Source: Kutzneria sp. 744 (lineage in GTDB: Bacteria > Actinomycetota > Actinomycetes > Mycobacteriales > Pseudonocardiaceae). Taken from it: a stretch of 48,507 bases of DNA. This document shows positions 8,654 to 16,829 of the stretch, in pieces. The DNA is taken from NCBI RefSeq assembly GCF_000568255.1, contig NZ_KK037166.1, forward strand, positions 5,571,041-5,619,547. The letters run 5' to 3'. Every line of letters starts with the position of its first letter. The first letter of the stretch is position 1. The translations under genes were made by a program, and so were the position numbers. The notes below the pieces were generated by a model that was given only the letters and a program-made list of their open reading frames with translations, was not told where the DNA came from and made no database searches.

Positions 8654-9070
8654 TCAGACCACACCCAGATACCATTCGTCCGATTCTCGGCGCGGGCCGA
8701 ACAGCGTCCACGGCTGGATCGGCCGGGCGACGGCGACGAAAACGTCGCCGTCGGCCAGCTCGATGCCGTACTCGAAAAAACTCTCCGACGTGGCCCGCCA
8801 CGCCCGCAGCGTGAGACCGTGGCCGCCGGCGGCCAGCCCCCGCGCGACGGACCGACGAGAGTGCCAGTTCGACAGCTCCAGCCTGATCCCGTTGCCCCGC
8901 AGGGAAACAGTCGGGTCGAGCGAAGTCGGCCTGCGCCGGCCCGGCGTCATGATCGCCCCCAGGACGACGCCGGCCCGACCCGACCGTTTCAACCGGCGGA
9001 CCCGACGCCGCACCGCCAACGGCAACCGCAACTCGTCCAACTCGTGCACCGAAAACGGCACTACCGCCAT
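8654..9070 (-). CDS. Hypothetical protein coupled to YqeY-like gene
   Basis: 138 aa from ATG 9070, overlapping the YqeY-like stop by one base (TGATG). A basic segment (RRRVRRLKRSGRAG) near residue 20 is followed by alternating strands (SLRGNGIRLELSNW, LTLRAWRATSESFFEYGIEL, DVFVAVARPIQPWTLF), suggesting a compact beta-rich domain. No catalytic motif or TM helix. Function unknown. Confidence 0.6.
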   Translation of the reverse strand: MAVVPFSVHELDELRLPLAVRRRVRRLKRSGRAGVVLGAIMTPGRRRPTSLDPTVSLRGNGIRLELSNWHSRRSVARGLAAGGHGLTLRAWRATSESFFEYGIELADGDVFVAVARPIQPWTLFGPRRESDEWYLGVV

Positions 9071-9540
9071 CAGCCCAGCAGCTTGGCCTTCACGATGGCG
9101 GCGACCCGGCCACCCTCGGCCCGGCCGGCGACCTTCGCGTTGGCGGCCTTCATGACCTGGCCCATCTGCTTCTGCCCCGGCTGCTCGCCCGCCTGCGCGG
9201 CGACCTCGGCGATCGCCTGCGAGACGAGGTCGGTGAGCTCCTCATCGGACAGCTGGGCCGGCAGGTACGACTTGAGCACCTCGGCCTCGGCCAGCTCGGC
9301 GTCGGCCTGCTCCCGGCGACCAGCGCCCGCGAACGCCTCGGCGGCCTCGTTGCGCTTCTTCACCTCACGGGACAACACCTTGAGGACCTCGTCGTTCGAC
9401 AGCTCCCGCGCGGTCTTGCCGGCCACCTCCTCGACGGTCACAGCCGCCAGGGCCATCCGCAGGGTGGCGACCACAGTGGTCTGCCGCCCCTTCATCGCCG
9501 CGGTCAAGTCGCTCCGCAGCTTCTCCTTCAGCTCCGCCAT
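9070..9540 (-). CDS. GatB/YqeY domain protein
   Basis: 156 aa from ATG 9540 (MAELKEKLRSDLTAAMKGRQ). The frame is open further upstream, but that stretch overlaps the divergent promoter. Typical YqeY features are KEKLRSDLTAAMKGRQ…VATLRMALAA, the charged helix ELSNDEVLKVLSREVKKRNEAAEAF, YLPAQLSDEEL, and the end GRVAAIVKAKLLG. The family is related to the tail domain of GatB and may bind tRNA, but its role is not established. It is translationally coupled to the following hypothetical gene and divergent from the metallophosphoesterase. Confidence 0.88.
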   Translation of the reverse strand: MAELKEKLRSDLTAAMKGRQTTVVATLRMALAAVTVEEVAGKTARELSNDEVLKVLSREVKKRNEAAEAFAGAGRREQADAELAEAEVLKSYLPAQLSDEELTDLVSQAIAEVAAQAGEQPGQKQMGQVMKAANAKVAGRAEGGRVAAIVKAKLLG

Positions 9541-9606
9541 GAGCGCGAACGCTACTCCGACAGGCACCCCGACCCCGATCGAGTAAACCGCCGTACCCTG
9601 GAGCGC

Positions 9607-10569
9607 GTGAAGACGTTCGGTCGGATAGTCCTGGGCACCACGGCCCTCGGAGCAGCCACGGTCGGCTACGCCGCCGCCATCGAGCGGACCAGGTGGACAC
9701 TGCGCGAAGCCACGGTGCCGGTGCTCGCCGAAGGCGCGGCGCCGCTCCGTGTGCTGCACATCTCCGACCTGCACATGATGCCCGGGCAGCGCTCCAAGCA
9801 GCGCTGGGTCGCCGAGCTGGCCAAGCTATCCCCGGACCTCGTCGTCAACACCGGCGACAACCTCGCCCACCGGCACGCCGTGCCCGCCGTCGTACGGGCG
9901 CTGGGCCCGCTGCTCGACCTGCCCGGCGTGTTCGTGTTCGGCAGCAACGACTACTACGCGCCCAAGCCCAAGAACCCCGTGCGCTACCTGCTGCCCAAGG
10001 CCCGCAAGAAGCGCATCCACGGCATCCCCCTGCCCTGGCGGGATCTGCGCGCCGCGTTCGTCGAACACGGCTGGGACGACCTCACCCACAGCCGGCAGAC
10101 CATCACCGTCGCCGGCCAGTCCATCGTCGCCGCCGGCCTCGACGACCCGCACCTCAAGCGCGACCGCTACGAGAACATCGCCGGCCGGCCCGACCCCACG
10201 GCGGCGCTGCGGCTCGGCGTCACCCACTCCCCCGAGCCCCGCGTCCTCGATCTGTTCGCGGCCGACGGCTACGACCTCGTCATGGCCGGCCACACCCACG
10301 GCGGCCAGCTCCGCATCCCCGGCTACGGCGCCGTCGTCACGAACTGTGAGCTGGATCGCACCCGCGCCCGCGGCGTCTCCCGCTGGGGTGCCCACACCTG
10401 GCTCAACGTCTCCGCAGGCCTCGGGACCTCGCCCTATGCGCCGGTCCGCTTCGCCTGCCCGCCGGAAGCCAGCCTGCTCACGCTCGTGCCCCGCAGCAAC
10501 GGCGCAGGTCACGACGGGTCCGGTCGCCAAAGCAGGACCCGATTCGGAGCTGGGGCCGACATCAGCTAG
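9607..10569 (+). CDS. Calcineurin-like metallophosphoesterase
   Basis: 320 aa from GTG 9607. Residues ~5-25 form a hydrophobic segment that likely anchors it to the membrane. Metal-binding motifs appear in order: ISDLHMMP (D54, H56), NTGDN (D84), GSND (N114), a THSPEP histidine, and AGHTHGGQ. This is the layout of membrane-associated YkuE-like phosphoesterases that may act on lipid or nucleotide phosphates. The position after the PBP region matches Rv3683. The last ~25 residues are Gly/Arg/Ser-rich and end just before tRNA-Pro. Confidence 0.9.
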   Translation: MKTFGRIVLGTTALGAATVGYAAAIERTRWTLREATVPVLAEGAAPLRVLHISDLHMMPGQRSKQRWVAELAKLSPDLVVNTGDNLAHRHAVPAVVRALGPLLDLPGVFVFGSNDYYAPKPKNPVRYLLPKARKKRIHGIPLPWRDLRAAFVEHGWDDLTHSRQTITVAGQSIVAAGLDDPHLKRDRYENIAGRPDPTAALRLGVTHSPEPRVLDLFAADGYDLVMAGHTHGGQLRIPGYGAVVTNCELDRTRARGVSRWGAHTWLNVSAGLGTSPYAPVRFACPPEASLLTLVPRSNGAGHDGSGRQSRTRFGAGADIS

Positions 10570-10590
10570 ACTTCTCCTCGTTCGATCAAC

Positions 10591-10668
<78 letters not shown>

Positions 10669-10670
10669 GT

Positions 10671-10704
10671 CAGGGGCTGTCCACTGTGGAGTGGACAGCC
10701 CCTG
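10671..10704. terminator. Hairpin just downstream of tRNA-Pro
   Basis: A perfect 14-bp stem (CAGGGGCTGTCCAC / GTGGACAGCCCCTG) with a 6-nt loop, followed by ATTTGT. It is element DNA that now replaces the original tRNA terminator, found beyond attR. Confidence 0.75.
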
Positions 10705-10714
10705 ATTTGTGTCT

Positions 10715-10738
10715 GAGTGTCTAACTGCGTGACTACCC
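10715..10738 (+). promoter_or_regulatory. att-proximal repeat, left copy
   Basis: A 24-nt sequence centred on AACTGCGTGAC, 50 bp inside attL. It matches 32275-32298 near attR in 21 of 24 positions and in the same orientation. Candidate arm-type binding site for the integrase or Xis. Confidence 0.5.
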
Positions 10739-10793
10739 TCCAGCCCCGACGCTGTCGCACTGACTGACGACGGGGTGAACGGGAAGGCTTGGA

Positions 10794-10838
10794 CAAGAAG
10801 GGATGCTCCGCGCGGCCGCTGCGGAGCATCCCTTCTTG
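10794..10838. terminator. Perfect 18-bp stem terminator
   Basis: Arms CAAGAAGGGATGCTCCGC and GCGGAGCATCCCTTCTTG enclose a 9-nt loop. It lies 10 bp beyond the stop of the minus-strand membrane gene and would end its transcript. Confidence 0.8.
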
Positions 10839-10847
10839 GTCTCCTTG

Positions 10848-11192
10848 TCAGCCGGACAGGCGGCTCGATGAGCCCGGCTTGTTGGTGAAGATGCGCAGAG
10901 TAACCAAGATCACCACGCCGAGCTGAATTGTGATCATTCCGACCACAGCCCAGTTCGGGAGGCCTTCAGGCGCAGCCTTCAGGGTCACCGCCGGCGCGCA
11001 CAGCGCGGCAATGACAAGAAGCGCGGCGACCGCCGCATCGAGCAGATGGGAGGCGTGGTTCGGAGGAACAGAAACAACCACCCTCATCCCCTCCTTCTCG
11101 ATGCGCAACCGCGCGTCAGTCGTCGGGCGTTCGCCCTCAATGGATGCCAACCCAGCGAAGTCGTCCTCGCCGTCCTGCCCCGGATCGTCCAC
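10848..11192 (-). CDS. Small membrane protein at AICE left end
   Basis: 114 aa from GTG 11192, preceded by GAAAGG. An acidic N-terminus (MDDPGQDGEDD) and a short soluble part precede two TM helices (~49-70 and ~80-103). It ends in a basic/serine tail. It is the leftmost gene of the element and has a strong terminator. No known family; a role in surface exclusion or spread would be guesswork. Confidence 0.6.
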   Translation of the reverse strand: MDDPGQDGEDDFAGLASIEGERPTTDARLRIEKEGMRVVVSVPPNHASHLLDAAVAALLVIAALCAPAVTLKAAPEGLPNWAVVGMITIQLGVVILVTLRIFTNKPGSSSRLSG

Positions 11193-11561
11193 ACCCGGCC
11201 TTTCTCTAGCGGCGCACTCAGGTCCCCTTCTGGACTAGAGGCCCCGGACATGGGGGTCGTGACAGCTGGACAGGCCGCCACCCTCGCGTTTAGAGGTTGG
11301 GCCAGCGCCACGAGGACACGCTGGCCCATCGTTGACGCCCGGCCTGACCACGGCCAGACACGGAATTCCGCATCTGAGGACTCCTCATCTCTCGATTTCC
11401 ATTGGGGGCGGTCTGACGCCCCCGTCGAGGCTCGCGGTTCGCGAGGCCCCACGGCGGTGCCAGCTCAGGTGGCCAGCGTAACCCCCGCCCACACATCCCA
11501 GCAACTCATCTCACACATTTTCTGTGTCAAATGATGGCCAGGTCGTGTGGGATCTGCGACG
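11193..11561. other. Non-coding gap between divergent AICE genes
   Basis: 369 bp holding the promoters of the divergent membrane-protein and RHH-like genes. A small dyad (CACA-CATTTTC-TGTG) lies near 11512-11526 upstream of the RHH gene. No convincing ORF or RNA gene is seen. Confidence 0.4.
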
Positions 11562-11876
11562 ATGGGGAGGGGTAGGCGCGCGCCTCGCGTCTGCACGACC
11601 AGAAGGGAGAGGACGATCACTGCCGGGAAGGACCTAGACGCCGTAGACCAGCAGGTGGACGAGCCGGGCGTGGTCGCGCGAGTCAATATCGCGTTGGTCA
11701 AGGAGAGCGCGAAGGCGTTGCTCAAGCTCCAGAAGGACACCGGCCTCAAGAAGGTGGACATCGTGAACCGGGCGATCCAGCTCTACGAGTTCATCGCGAC
11801 CGAGCTCAAGGAAGACCGCCAGGTCGTAGTCCGTGGCGACGACGGACACGAGGTATTGGTCAAGATTTTCATGTGA
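11562..11876 (+). CDS. Ribbon-helix-helix-like small protein
   Basis: The C-terminal ~75 residues carry the signal: VVARVNIALVKESAKALLKL, then LKKVDIVNRAIQLYEFIATELKED and a DDGHEVLVKIF strand. This looks like a CopG/Arc-type DNA-binding or antitoxin-like fold. The start is uncertain. ATG 11562 (shown) has no ribosome site, GTG 11547 is upstream, and the good GGGAGAGG at ~11607 precedes only an ATC. No toxin partner is adjacent. It may regulate int/xis or the element's own copy; that is inference. Confidence 0.6.
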   Translation: MGRGRRAPRVCTTRRERTITAGKDLDAVDQQVDEPGVVARVNIALVKESAKALLKLQKDTGLKKVDIVNRAIQLYEFIATELKEDRQVVVRGDDGHEVLVKIFM

Positions 11877-11906
11877 CCGGACGGAGCCACGATGACGCCG
11901 CCACGC

Positions 11907-11937
11907 AGTGGGCGCCTGGTTGAGCCAGGCGCCCACT
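11907..11937. terminator. Terminator between RHH gene and integrase
   Basis: A perfect 13-bp stem (AGTGGGCGCCTGG / CCAGGCGCCCACT) with a TTGAG loop, placed between convergent genes and usable on both strands. Confidence 0.85.
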
Positions 11938-11964
11938 TCGCTGTCCAACTCAAGACCCTTGGCA

Positions 11965-13131
11965 TCACGCTCCGGCGACCGGAAAGATCTGGTCCATGGC
12001 GGTCGCACCGTCCTGGATCACCGGGCGGATCTGATGCCGGTACACCTCCTCCGTAACTGACGTTCCGCTGTGCCCAACCAGCCGCGAGATCTGCTCAATG
12101 GTCATGCCGCTGTCCGAGAGCAGGGACACGAAGCTGTGCCGCAACTCGCGCGGCGTCCACTCAGCCGCGTGCAGCCCGGCCGCCTTGAGTACCCGCCGAA
12201 ACTGCCGTCGGACGTTGGCCGCGTCCAGCTCGGTGCCGACCTCCGAGGCGAACACCAAGCCGTGTTCCTGCCACCGGTCGCCCGCCCGCTTCTTGTGCAC
12301 CTCCTGACGTGCCTGTTGGGCTTTTAGGGCGGTGATTGCCCTCTGTGGCAAGGCAAGCGTGCGGCGAGACTTTCGGGTCTTCGTGTCACCGCCGGCCCGT
12401 ACGGACCGCCACACGGCGATGTGCGGCGGAACCGGCGGGTTGGCGTCGGGGTTCCCTTTCAGGTCAACGTGTGTCCACGTCAACGGTCGCACCTCCTCAG
12501 TGCGCGGCCCGCCGACCAGGGACACCACGATGTACGCCCCAATCGTCGAATCGTCAGCTTCCGCACGACGTAGAAGGGCGTCCGCCTGATCGAACGTCAG
12601 CGACTTCGACGGCCTGCCTGTCTGCCCCTCCGGGCACTCGCAGAGCAGCACGACGTTGCGCTTCACCTTGTCGCGCGCCTGCGCTCGGTTGACCGCTCGA
12701 CGGAGAACAGACCGGATGTCTCGCAGCGTCCGCGTACTGAGCGTCTTCGCCTTCTCCGCCAACCACTCGTCAACGTCGTCAGCCGACAGCTTGTGCAGTT
12801 TGAGCGCGCCCAGCGACGGGATGACGTGCGCTTCCGCGAGGATTCGGCACGTCGTGACGGTCTGCCCGTCGCGCCCGTTCAGCCCGTACTGCAACCAGTT
12901 GTTGACGGCATCGGCGACCGTGTAATTGTGCGGCTCGATCGCAAGCCCGTCCTTGACGTCACGCATGATGGCGTCAAGCTTGTTCTTGGCCTCAGTTTTC
13001 GTCCGCCCGCTAGCGCGCTTGGTGATTCTCTTACCGCGTCCGTCAAATCCGACGGTTACCGTTGCAATCCAACGCTTGCGATTCTCATCCCAATGCAGAC
13101 CACCATCACCACGACTACGACGCTTGGTCAA
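11965..13131 (-). CDS. int: Tyrosine recombinase integrase
   Basis: 388 aa from TTG 13131 (LTKRRSRGDGG), chosen because GGGGGTGG lies just upstream; TTG 13152 is also in frame. The order is an arm-type N-terminal domain (GGLHWDENRKRWIATV), a SAM-like core-binding domain (~70-160), and a catalytic domain with R210 (GGPRTEE), R331 (TPRELRHS), H354 (VGHSG) and nucleophile Y364 (EEVYRH). The first position of the HxxR box is Arg, as in many actinomycete AICE integrases. It overlaps xis by 17 bp and is read away from it. It catalyses integration and excision at the tRNA-Pro att sites. Confidence 0.95.
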   Translation of the reverse strand: MTKRRSRGDGGLHWDENRKRWIATVTVGFDGRGKRITKRASGRTKTEAKNKLDAIMRDVKDGLAIEPHNYTVADAVNNWLQYGLNGRDGQTVTTCRILAEAHVIPSLGALKLHKLSADDVDEWLAEKAKTLSTRTLRDIRSVLRRAVNRAQARDKVKRNVVLLCECPEGQTGRPSKSLTFDQADALLRRAEADDSTIGAYIVVSLVGGPRTEEVRPLTWTHVDLKGNPDANPPVPPHIAVWRSVRAGGDTKTRKSRRTLALPQRAITALKAQQARQEVHKKRAGDRWQEHGLVFASEVGTELDAANVRRQFRRVLKAAGLHAAEWTPRELRHSFVSLLSDSGMTIEQISRLVGHSGTSVTEEVYRHQIRPVIQDGATAMDQIFPVAGA

Positions 13132-13348
13132 ATTCCACCCCCGATTCCTCAATCAGCAGTTGAACGTAGGCGTTGATAGCTACCGCCGGAACGAGCCGAG
13201 ACCGGCCCTGGACAACGGTCTTGAGTCGACCGGCGCGGATCTGCTCGTAAATGACGGATCGACTCATCGAAAGCAGCAGCATTGCCTCGGGGATCTTGTA
13301 CAGCGCCTTGAGCGGCACCACCGTTGGCACCCGGTCGGGCTGGGTCAC
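13115..13348 (-). CDS. xis: Excisionase / helix-turn-helix directionality factor
   Basis: 77 aa from GTG 13348 (MTQPDRVPTVVPLKALYKIP). The pattern YKIPEAMLLLSMSRSVIYEQIRAGRLKTVVQGRSRLVP is the winged HTH of Xis/BldC-like proteins. Its 3' end overlaps the integrase start, giving the usual xis-int operon. Its start overlaps the stop of the DUF3631 gene by 4 nt, linking excision to replication expression. Confidence 0.9.
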   Translation of the reverse strand: MTQPDRVPTVVPLKALYKIPEAMLLLSMSRSVIYEQIRAGRLKTVVQGRSRLVPAVAINAYVQLLIEESGVEFDQAS

Positions 13349-14616
13349 GCTACCTCCTCGATGCCCCGGTTGAGAGGGGTAGCCGTACCAGCCGTACCAG
13401 CCGTTGCAACGCTGGTCAGAGCGGTACGGCTTGTGTTCGTGGTACGGCTTGACCCGTACCAGGGTTCCGAGCCGTACCGCTCTGACCTGGTCTGCGACGG
13501 CTGGTACGGCTGGTACGGCTCACCCCCGGCGGCGGGGTCGTCGGGCGCCAGGTACCGGCTCCACGCGTCGGCGAAGTCGGTGCTCTGGTACCCCTTGGCC
13601 TGCCCACCTTCCGGAAACCGAAGCGTGGCCGGCCGGATGTCGAACTCGGCCAGCAGCTTCCCGAGCTTGACCGCGCTCAAGCCGTTCGGGCCGATTTCCG
13701 ACCACGGCGCTTCCGGGTCGGCATTGAGCCGTTCCAGCAGCGTCGCAGTACGAATCAACGTGCCGTCGGCGAACGCGGCGCGGCAGTCCTGCAACAGGCG
13801 CGTCCGGAGGGTGTTCTCGCTGTTCTCCTCCGCCTCCGCCGTCAATGCCAGCACGGCGGCGCGGGCACGGTCGGGCCATCGCCCGCCCGCGTGATCGGCT
13901 ACAGCCATCAATGGCTCCCAGGTGTCGGCCGCTCGGTCTTCCACGGGCATGACCGGTTCGGCTTTCTCCAACACGGCAAGGTCAGCTCGCAACCACGAGT
14001 ACAACTGCGACGCCAACTTGTTCAGGCCGGGCCGGTCGCGGCGGTGCCGATACGGCGACACACTTTCCCCCGGCGCACGGCGGCGCATCCGGATGACCAC
14101 CGCCCGGTCCTCAATGGTGTCCGGCATCGCGCCGATACCCGCCAACGCGGCCATAGCGAACGTGGGAATGGTTTCTACGCGGCTATTCGCGGCGTCGTAT
14201 CGAATGGCAGGCCGGTTGCGCTGGTGGCCAGCGTTGAGCAGGCCCCGGAGGTCTTCGTTCGCGGAGGCGTTCGGCCCGAAGATGGTGTCCGCCTCATCCA
14301 CCAGCATCGTCGGTGGGTCCTCGGTGATCGACCGGTAGACCGCCGACGGGCTGGCGTTCACGGTGAGAAGCGGGCTGTAGCAAGTCGCCTCGACCACGTC
14401 CAGTAGCCGCGACTTGCCGCAGCGCTTCTCCGGGGCGCGGATGACCAGCCGCGGGGCGTGCGCCCACGCCGGTTGCGCGTGGCTCGCGGCGATCCACAAC
14501 ACCACGGCATCGGTGGCGTGCTCGCTGGGCAGGATGACGTACTTGGTCATGGCCGCGTGGACGGTGTCCAGCAGTGCGGCCCCGTCGATCGGGACGGACG
14601 TCGTAGGCGTGGCCAT
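13345..14616 (-). CDS. DUF3631 P-loop ATPase, AICE replication protein
   Basis: 423 aa from ATG 14616, preceded by GGGAG; ATG 14640 overlaps the prim-pol stop (ATGA) and could also be used. Walker A APEKRCGKSRLL (~61-72, first Gly replaced by Ala) and Walker B TMLVDEAD (~103-110) lie ahead of a DUF3631 domain ending near residue 360. Such proteins pair with prim-pols on actinobacterial plasmids and AICEs, probably as helicase or origin-opening ATPases. The last ~50 residues (PYQPYQPSQTRSERYGS…) are low complexity because the DNA there is a large nested palindrome (13381-13520), a candidate replication origin. Confidence 0.88.
   Translation of the reverse strand: MATPTTSVPIDGAALLDTVHAAMTKYVILPSEHATDAVVLWIAASHAQPAWAHAPRLVIRAPEKRCGKSRLLDVVEATCYSPLLTVNASPSAVYRSITEDPPTMLVDEADTIFGPNASANEDLRGLLNAGHQRNRPAIRYDAANSRVETIPTFAMAALAGIGAMPDTIEDRAVVIRMRRRAPGESVSPYRHRRDRPGLNKLASQLYSWLRADLAVLEKAEPVMPVEDRAADTWEPLMAVADHAGGRWPDRARAAVLALTAEAEENSENTLRTRLLQDCRAAFADGTLIRTATLLERLNADPEAPWSEIGPNGLSAVKLGKLLAEFDIRPATLRFPEGGQAKGYQSTDFADAWSRYLAPDDPAAGGEPYQPYQPSQTRSERYGSEPWYGSSRTTNTSRTALTSVATAGTAGTATPLNRGIEEVA
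13381..13520. repeat. ~140-bp nested palindrome with GGTACGGCT iterons
   Basis: The outer arms 13381-13404 and 13497-13520 are perfect 24-bp inverted repeats, each built from AGCCGTACC units. The inner arms 13414-13431 and 13470-13487 (GGTCAGAGCGGTACGGCT and its complement) are perfect over 18 bp. At the centre a third hairpin (TGGTACGG-CTTGAC-CCGTACCA, 13440-13461) forms. It lies within the 3' end of the DUF3631 gene, next to xis. Its structure and location suit a replication origin or Rep-binding site. Confidence 0.85.
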
Positions 14617-14636
14617 GGTGTGATCTCCCGTCTGGT

Positions 14637-15653
14637 TCATGCCGCGCCCCGCTGGCCGAACAGCCCGCCCTGATCGGTGGCGGGCTGCTGGTCGGTCGGC
14701 ACGACGCGGGGCTTGAACGCCCCGGCGCGTAGGCCGTTGCGGATGTGGCGGCGGAGGTCGGACTCGGTGCAGTCGCAGTCGGCGGTGAGCATGTGGTGTG
14801 CGGCTGCGTAGAGGGCGGCTTCGGCTTCAACCGGGGGGAGCAGGTTCGCGCCGACGAACTGGCCGAGGTTGCCGGCGGCGGAGAACAGGGTCTTGGCGTG
14901 CTGCCCTGAGAGCGTCTTGGCGACCCGATCGCACTCGCCCCGCACGGCGGCCGCGACGTAGGCGGGAAGCCGCGTAGAGCCGCGCACAGGCGGCGCTGTG
15001 GTGGCCACCACGGGCTTGGGAGCAAGCCGGGTAGCCAACCACCCCGGCAAGTCGAGCGGGGCGCAGTTTTCGGCGAGCTCGTAGCGGCCGTCATCGGTGA
15101 TCGATCCGGGGGCGACGACGTAGCCGCCCCAGGCTCGGGTGTCGACCTTCCAGCCGAGTCCGTTGCCGGTGTCGCCTTCGGTGTTGCGCAGCTGCACCGC
15201 GTGCGGGGCGCGGAAATACAGGTGCGTGCCGCCGCGCGGGGAGGTGACGGCGCGGGTCTCCCACGGCACTGGCTGCCCGGCCTGCTCGCACACGAGGGTG
15301 AACACGTCGTGCCCGTCGACGATCCCCCTCCGGTTCCAGCCGTCCTTGGGCACGTCGGCCGGTGACTTGCGGGTGTCCAGGTCGACCACCACGAGGTTGC
15401 TCGGTCCGGTCGCGATACCGACGTTGCAGCCGGCGTAGCGGGCGCTGGTCCAGTACCAGCGGATCTGGTCGGGGTCGACCATGGCGCGCTGCTCCCACGT
15501 CTGGTGTCCGGCGGTACAGATACCGGTGGCCGGGCAGTGCTGCTGGCTGTGGAAGGCCGGGGGCTTCTTGGAGTTCACCCGGATGGGGAACACGTGGAAG
15601 CCGTGGGCGGCGGCGGCCAGCGCGGCCGCGAGCATGTCTCGGGTGCTGGTCAC
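14637..15653 (-). CDS. Bifunctional DNA primase/polymerase (prim-pol)
   Basis: 338 aa from GTG 15653, with AAAGGG upstream. The N-terminal prim-pol domain (AALAAAAHGFHVFPIRVNSKKPP) has the catalytic acidic pair in NLVVVDLDT (D91, D93), the basic/His motif SPRGGTHLYFRA near 155-166, and GGYVVAPGS. A helical C-terminal part (~235-320) resembles the primase C-terminal region. This is the replication initiator type of many AICEs, making primers and extending them. It is coupled by ATGA overlap to the DUF3631 ATPase. A hairpin and a GGGGACGTGAC element precede it. Confidence 0.92.
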   Translation of the reverse strand: MTSTRDMLAAALAAAAHGFHVFPIRVNSKKPPAFHSQQHCPATGICTAGHQTWEQRAMVDPDQIRWYWTSARYAGCNVGIATGPSNLVVVDLDTRKSPADVPKDGWNRRGIVDGHDVFTLVCEQAGQPVPWETRAVTSPRGGTHLYFRAPHAVQLRNTEGDTGNGLGWKVDTRAWGGYVVAPGSITDDGRYELAENCAPLDLPGWLATRLAPKPVVATTAPPVRGSTRLPAYVAAAVRGECDRVAKTLSGQHAKTLFSAAGNLGQFVGANLLPPVEAEAALYAAAHHMLTADCDCTESDLRRHIRNGLRAGAFKPRVVPTDQQPATDQGGLFGQRGAA

Positions 15654-15687
15654 GGGTGGTGGCCCTTTCGATCGTGCGCGGCCGACG

Positions 15688-15756
15688 TGTCACGTCCCCG
15701 CGTGGATGTGGGCAAACGACAGGCGAGGCAACGTCCGATGTAGACGTTGCCTCGCC
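15688..15756 (-). promoter_or_regulatory. Leader hairpin plus GGGGACGTGACA element, prim-pol
   Basis: On the minus strand a perfect 14-bp stem (GGCGAGGCAACGTC / GACGTTGCCTCGCC, 15722-15756; loop TACATCG) is followed by GGGGACGTGACA (15688-15699), ~35 nt before the start codon. The stem may end the upstream transcript or act as a leader structure. A similar unit precedes the next gene upstream. Confidence 0.6.
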
Positions 15757-15773
15757 GGGAGGTGCTGACGGAC

Positions 15774-16715
15774 TTACCGCCGGTGGAGTTGGGCGTCGGC
15801 GGGCATGGTGGTGGCCGCGGGCTGGCCCAGGACCATGCACCGCAAGTCGACGTCGTGATCGAGGGTCGGGGCCTGATCGAACAGGACCGCGCCGACGGCG
15901 ACCAGGAACGCGCGGGTGACGGCGTCGCTGCCCTTTTTGGTGCGCGGCGACTGGTAGAGCAGGTAGCGGGCGGCCTGCCAAGCGTCGATCCGCCTGTCGT
16001 AGCTCAGCTCGGTGGCCTCGCCGAGTTGGCGCAGGGCCTCGGCGTGCAGAACGTCGGCGTCGTCGTCGGCCGTGGTGATGGCGTAGACGGGGTTGCCGCC
16101 GATCTCGATGCGGCTGGCGTCGTGCCCGCGCATGACGATGCGCCGCACGAGGTAGGTGGCGATTCGGGCGGCGGATTCGCCGCGCACGAGCCGGTTGCCG
16201 TTCACGCGCATCCCGCCGGGTAGCACCACGACGTTCTGCAACAGCTCGCTACCGGGGGCCTCGGCGTTGAACCGGTGCAGCGCGGCGTTGCCGTAGGAGA
16301 GGATGGTCCGGCTGGCCGGGGTGTTCTGCCCGCCCTGGTAGGTCTTGCTGGCCGCGTCCCACCGTGCCCCGGCACGCAGTCGGCCGGTGTAGCCGAGGCG
16401 GTCGAAGTTAGGGCCCGCGTCCCGCATGGACAGGCGGAAGCGGTCGGCATCCAGGGGGATCCCGACACCGATGCGGCCGGGCGCCCGCCGGGCCAGCCCG
16501 TAGCGCCACTGCGTGAGCGTGGCGTGGCCGGCCCGGAGCATGACCATGCGCCGGTGCAGCGGAAGGTGGGGCCAGTCAGCGGCCAGCAACTGTAGCCGCA
16601 GAGCCTCGGCGGCCTCGGCCTGCTCGTGGGCGAAGCTGGTCACGCGGTCGATCTCAACGGGGTCGGCCGACCGCAGCGCCAACGCTGGGGTGGGGAAGTT
16701 GTCGGGGCTGATCAC
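15774..16715 (-). CDS. Unknown AICE protein
   Basis: 313 aa from GTG 16715, ending TAA. It is mostly helical and soluble. An Ala-rich helix (EQAEAAEALRLQLLAADWPHLPLHRRMVM) is followed by RYGLARRAPGRIGVGIP and a conserved-looking core (GSELLQNVVVLPGGMRVNGNRL). It ends with DAWQAARYLLYQSPRTKKGSDAV and RAFLVAVGAVLFDQAP. No nuclease, ATPase or HTH motif is recognised. Its place between Nudix and prim-pol, in the same direction and with a similar leader, suggests a replication or regulatory role. Function unknown. Confidence 0.8.
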   Translation of the reverse strand: MISPDNFPTPALALRSADPVEIDRVTSFAHEQAEAAEALRLQLLAADWPHLPLHRRMVMLRAGHATLTQWRYGLARRAPGRIGVGIPLDADRFRLSMRDAGPNFDRLGYTGRLRAGARWDAASKTYQGGQNTPASRTILSYGNAALHRFNAEAPGSELLQNVVVLPGGMRVNGNRLVRGESAARIATYLVRRIVMRGHDASRIEIGGNPVYAITTADDDADVLHAEALRQLGEATELSYDRRIDAWQAARYLLYQSPRTKKGSDAVTRAFLVAVGAVLFDQAPTLDHDVDLRCMVLGQPAATTMPADAQLHRR

Positions 16716-16746
16716 GTGTGTTCCCTTCGCGTGAGCTTGAGGGATG

Positions 16747-16758
16747 TGTCACGTCCCT
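16747..16758 (-). promoter_or_regulatory. AGGGACGTGACA leader element
   Basis: Minus-strand AGGGACGTGACA, 32 nt before the GTG of the 313-aa gene. ~25 nt further upstream is an imperfect hairpin (16780-16812) whose loop shares GTCCACATCGGA with the prim-pol leader hairpin. Confidence 0.6.
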
Positions 16759-16829
16759 GGGATGACGTCGAGAAACCATGCGCGGCACCCTCCGATGTGG
16801 ACGGTGTCTCGCGTGTGGTGGTGGACGGG

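Noticed and set aside
11562-11876. Antitoxin of a toxin-antitoxin pair
   Set aside because: The protein looks RHH-like, but no toxin gene is adjacent; the neighbours are a terminator and the integrase.
13381-13520. CRISPR-like array
   Set aside because: Units are palindromic and abutting without unique spacers; a nested inverted repeat fits better. No cas genes are present.
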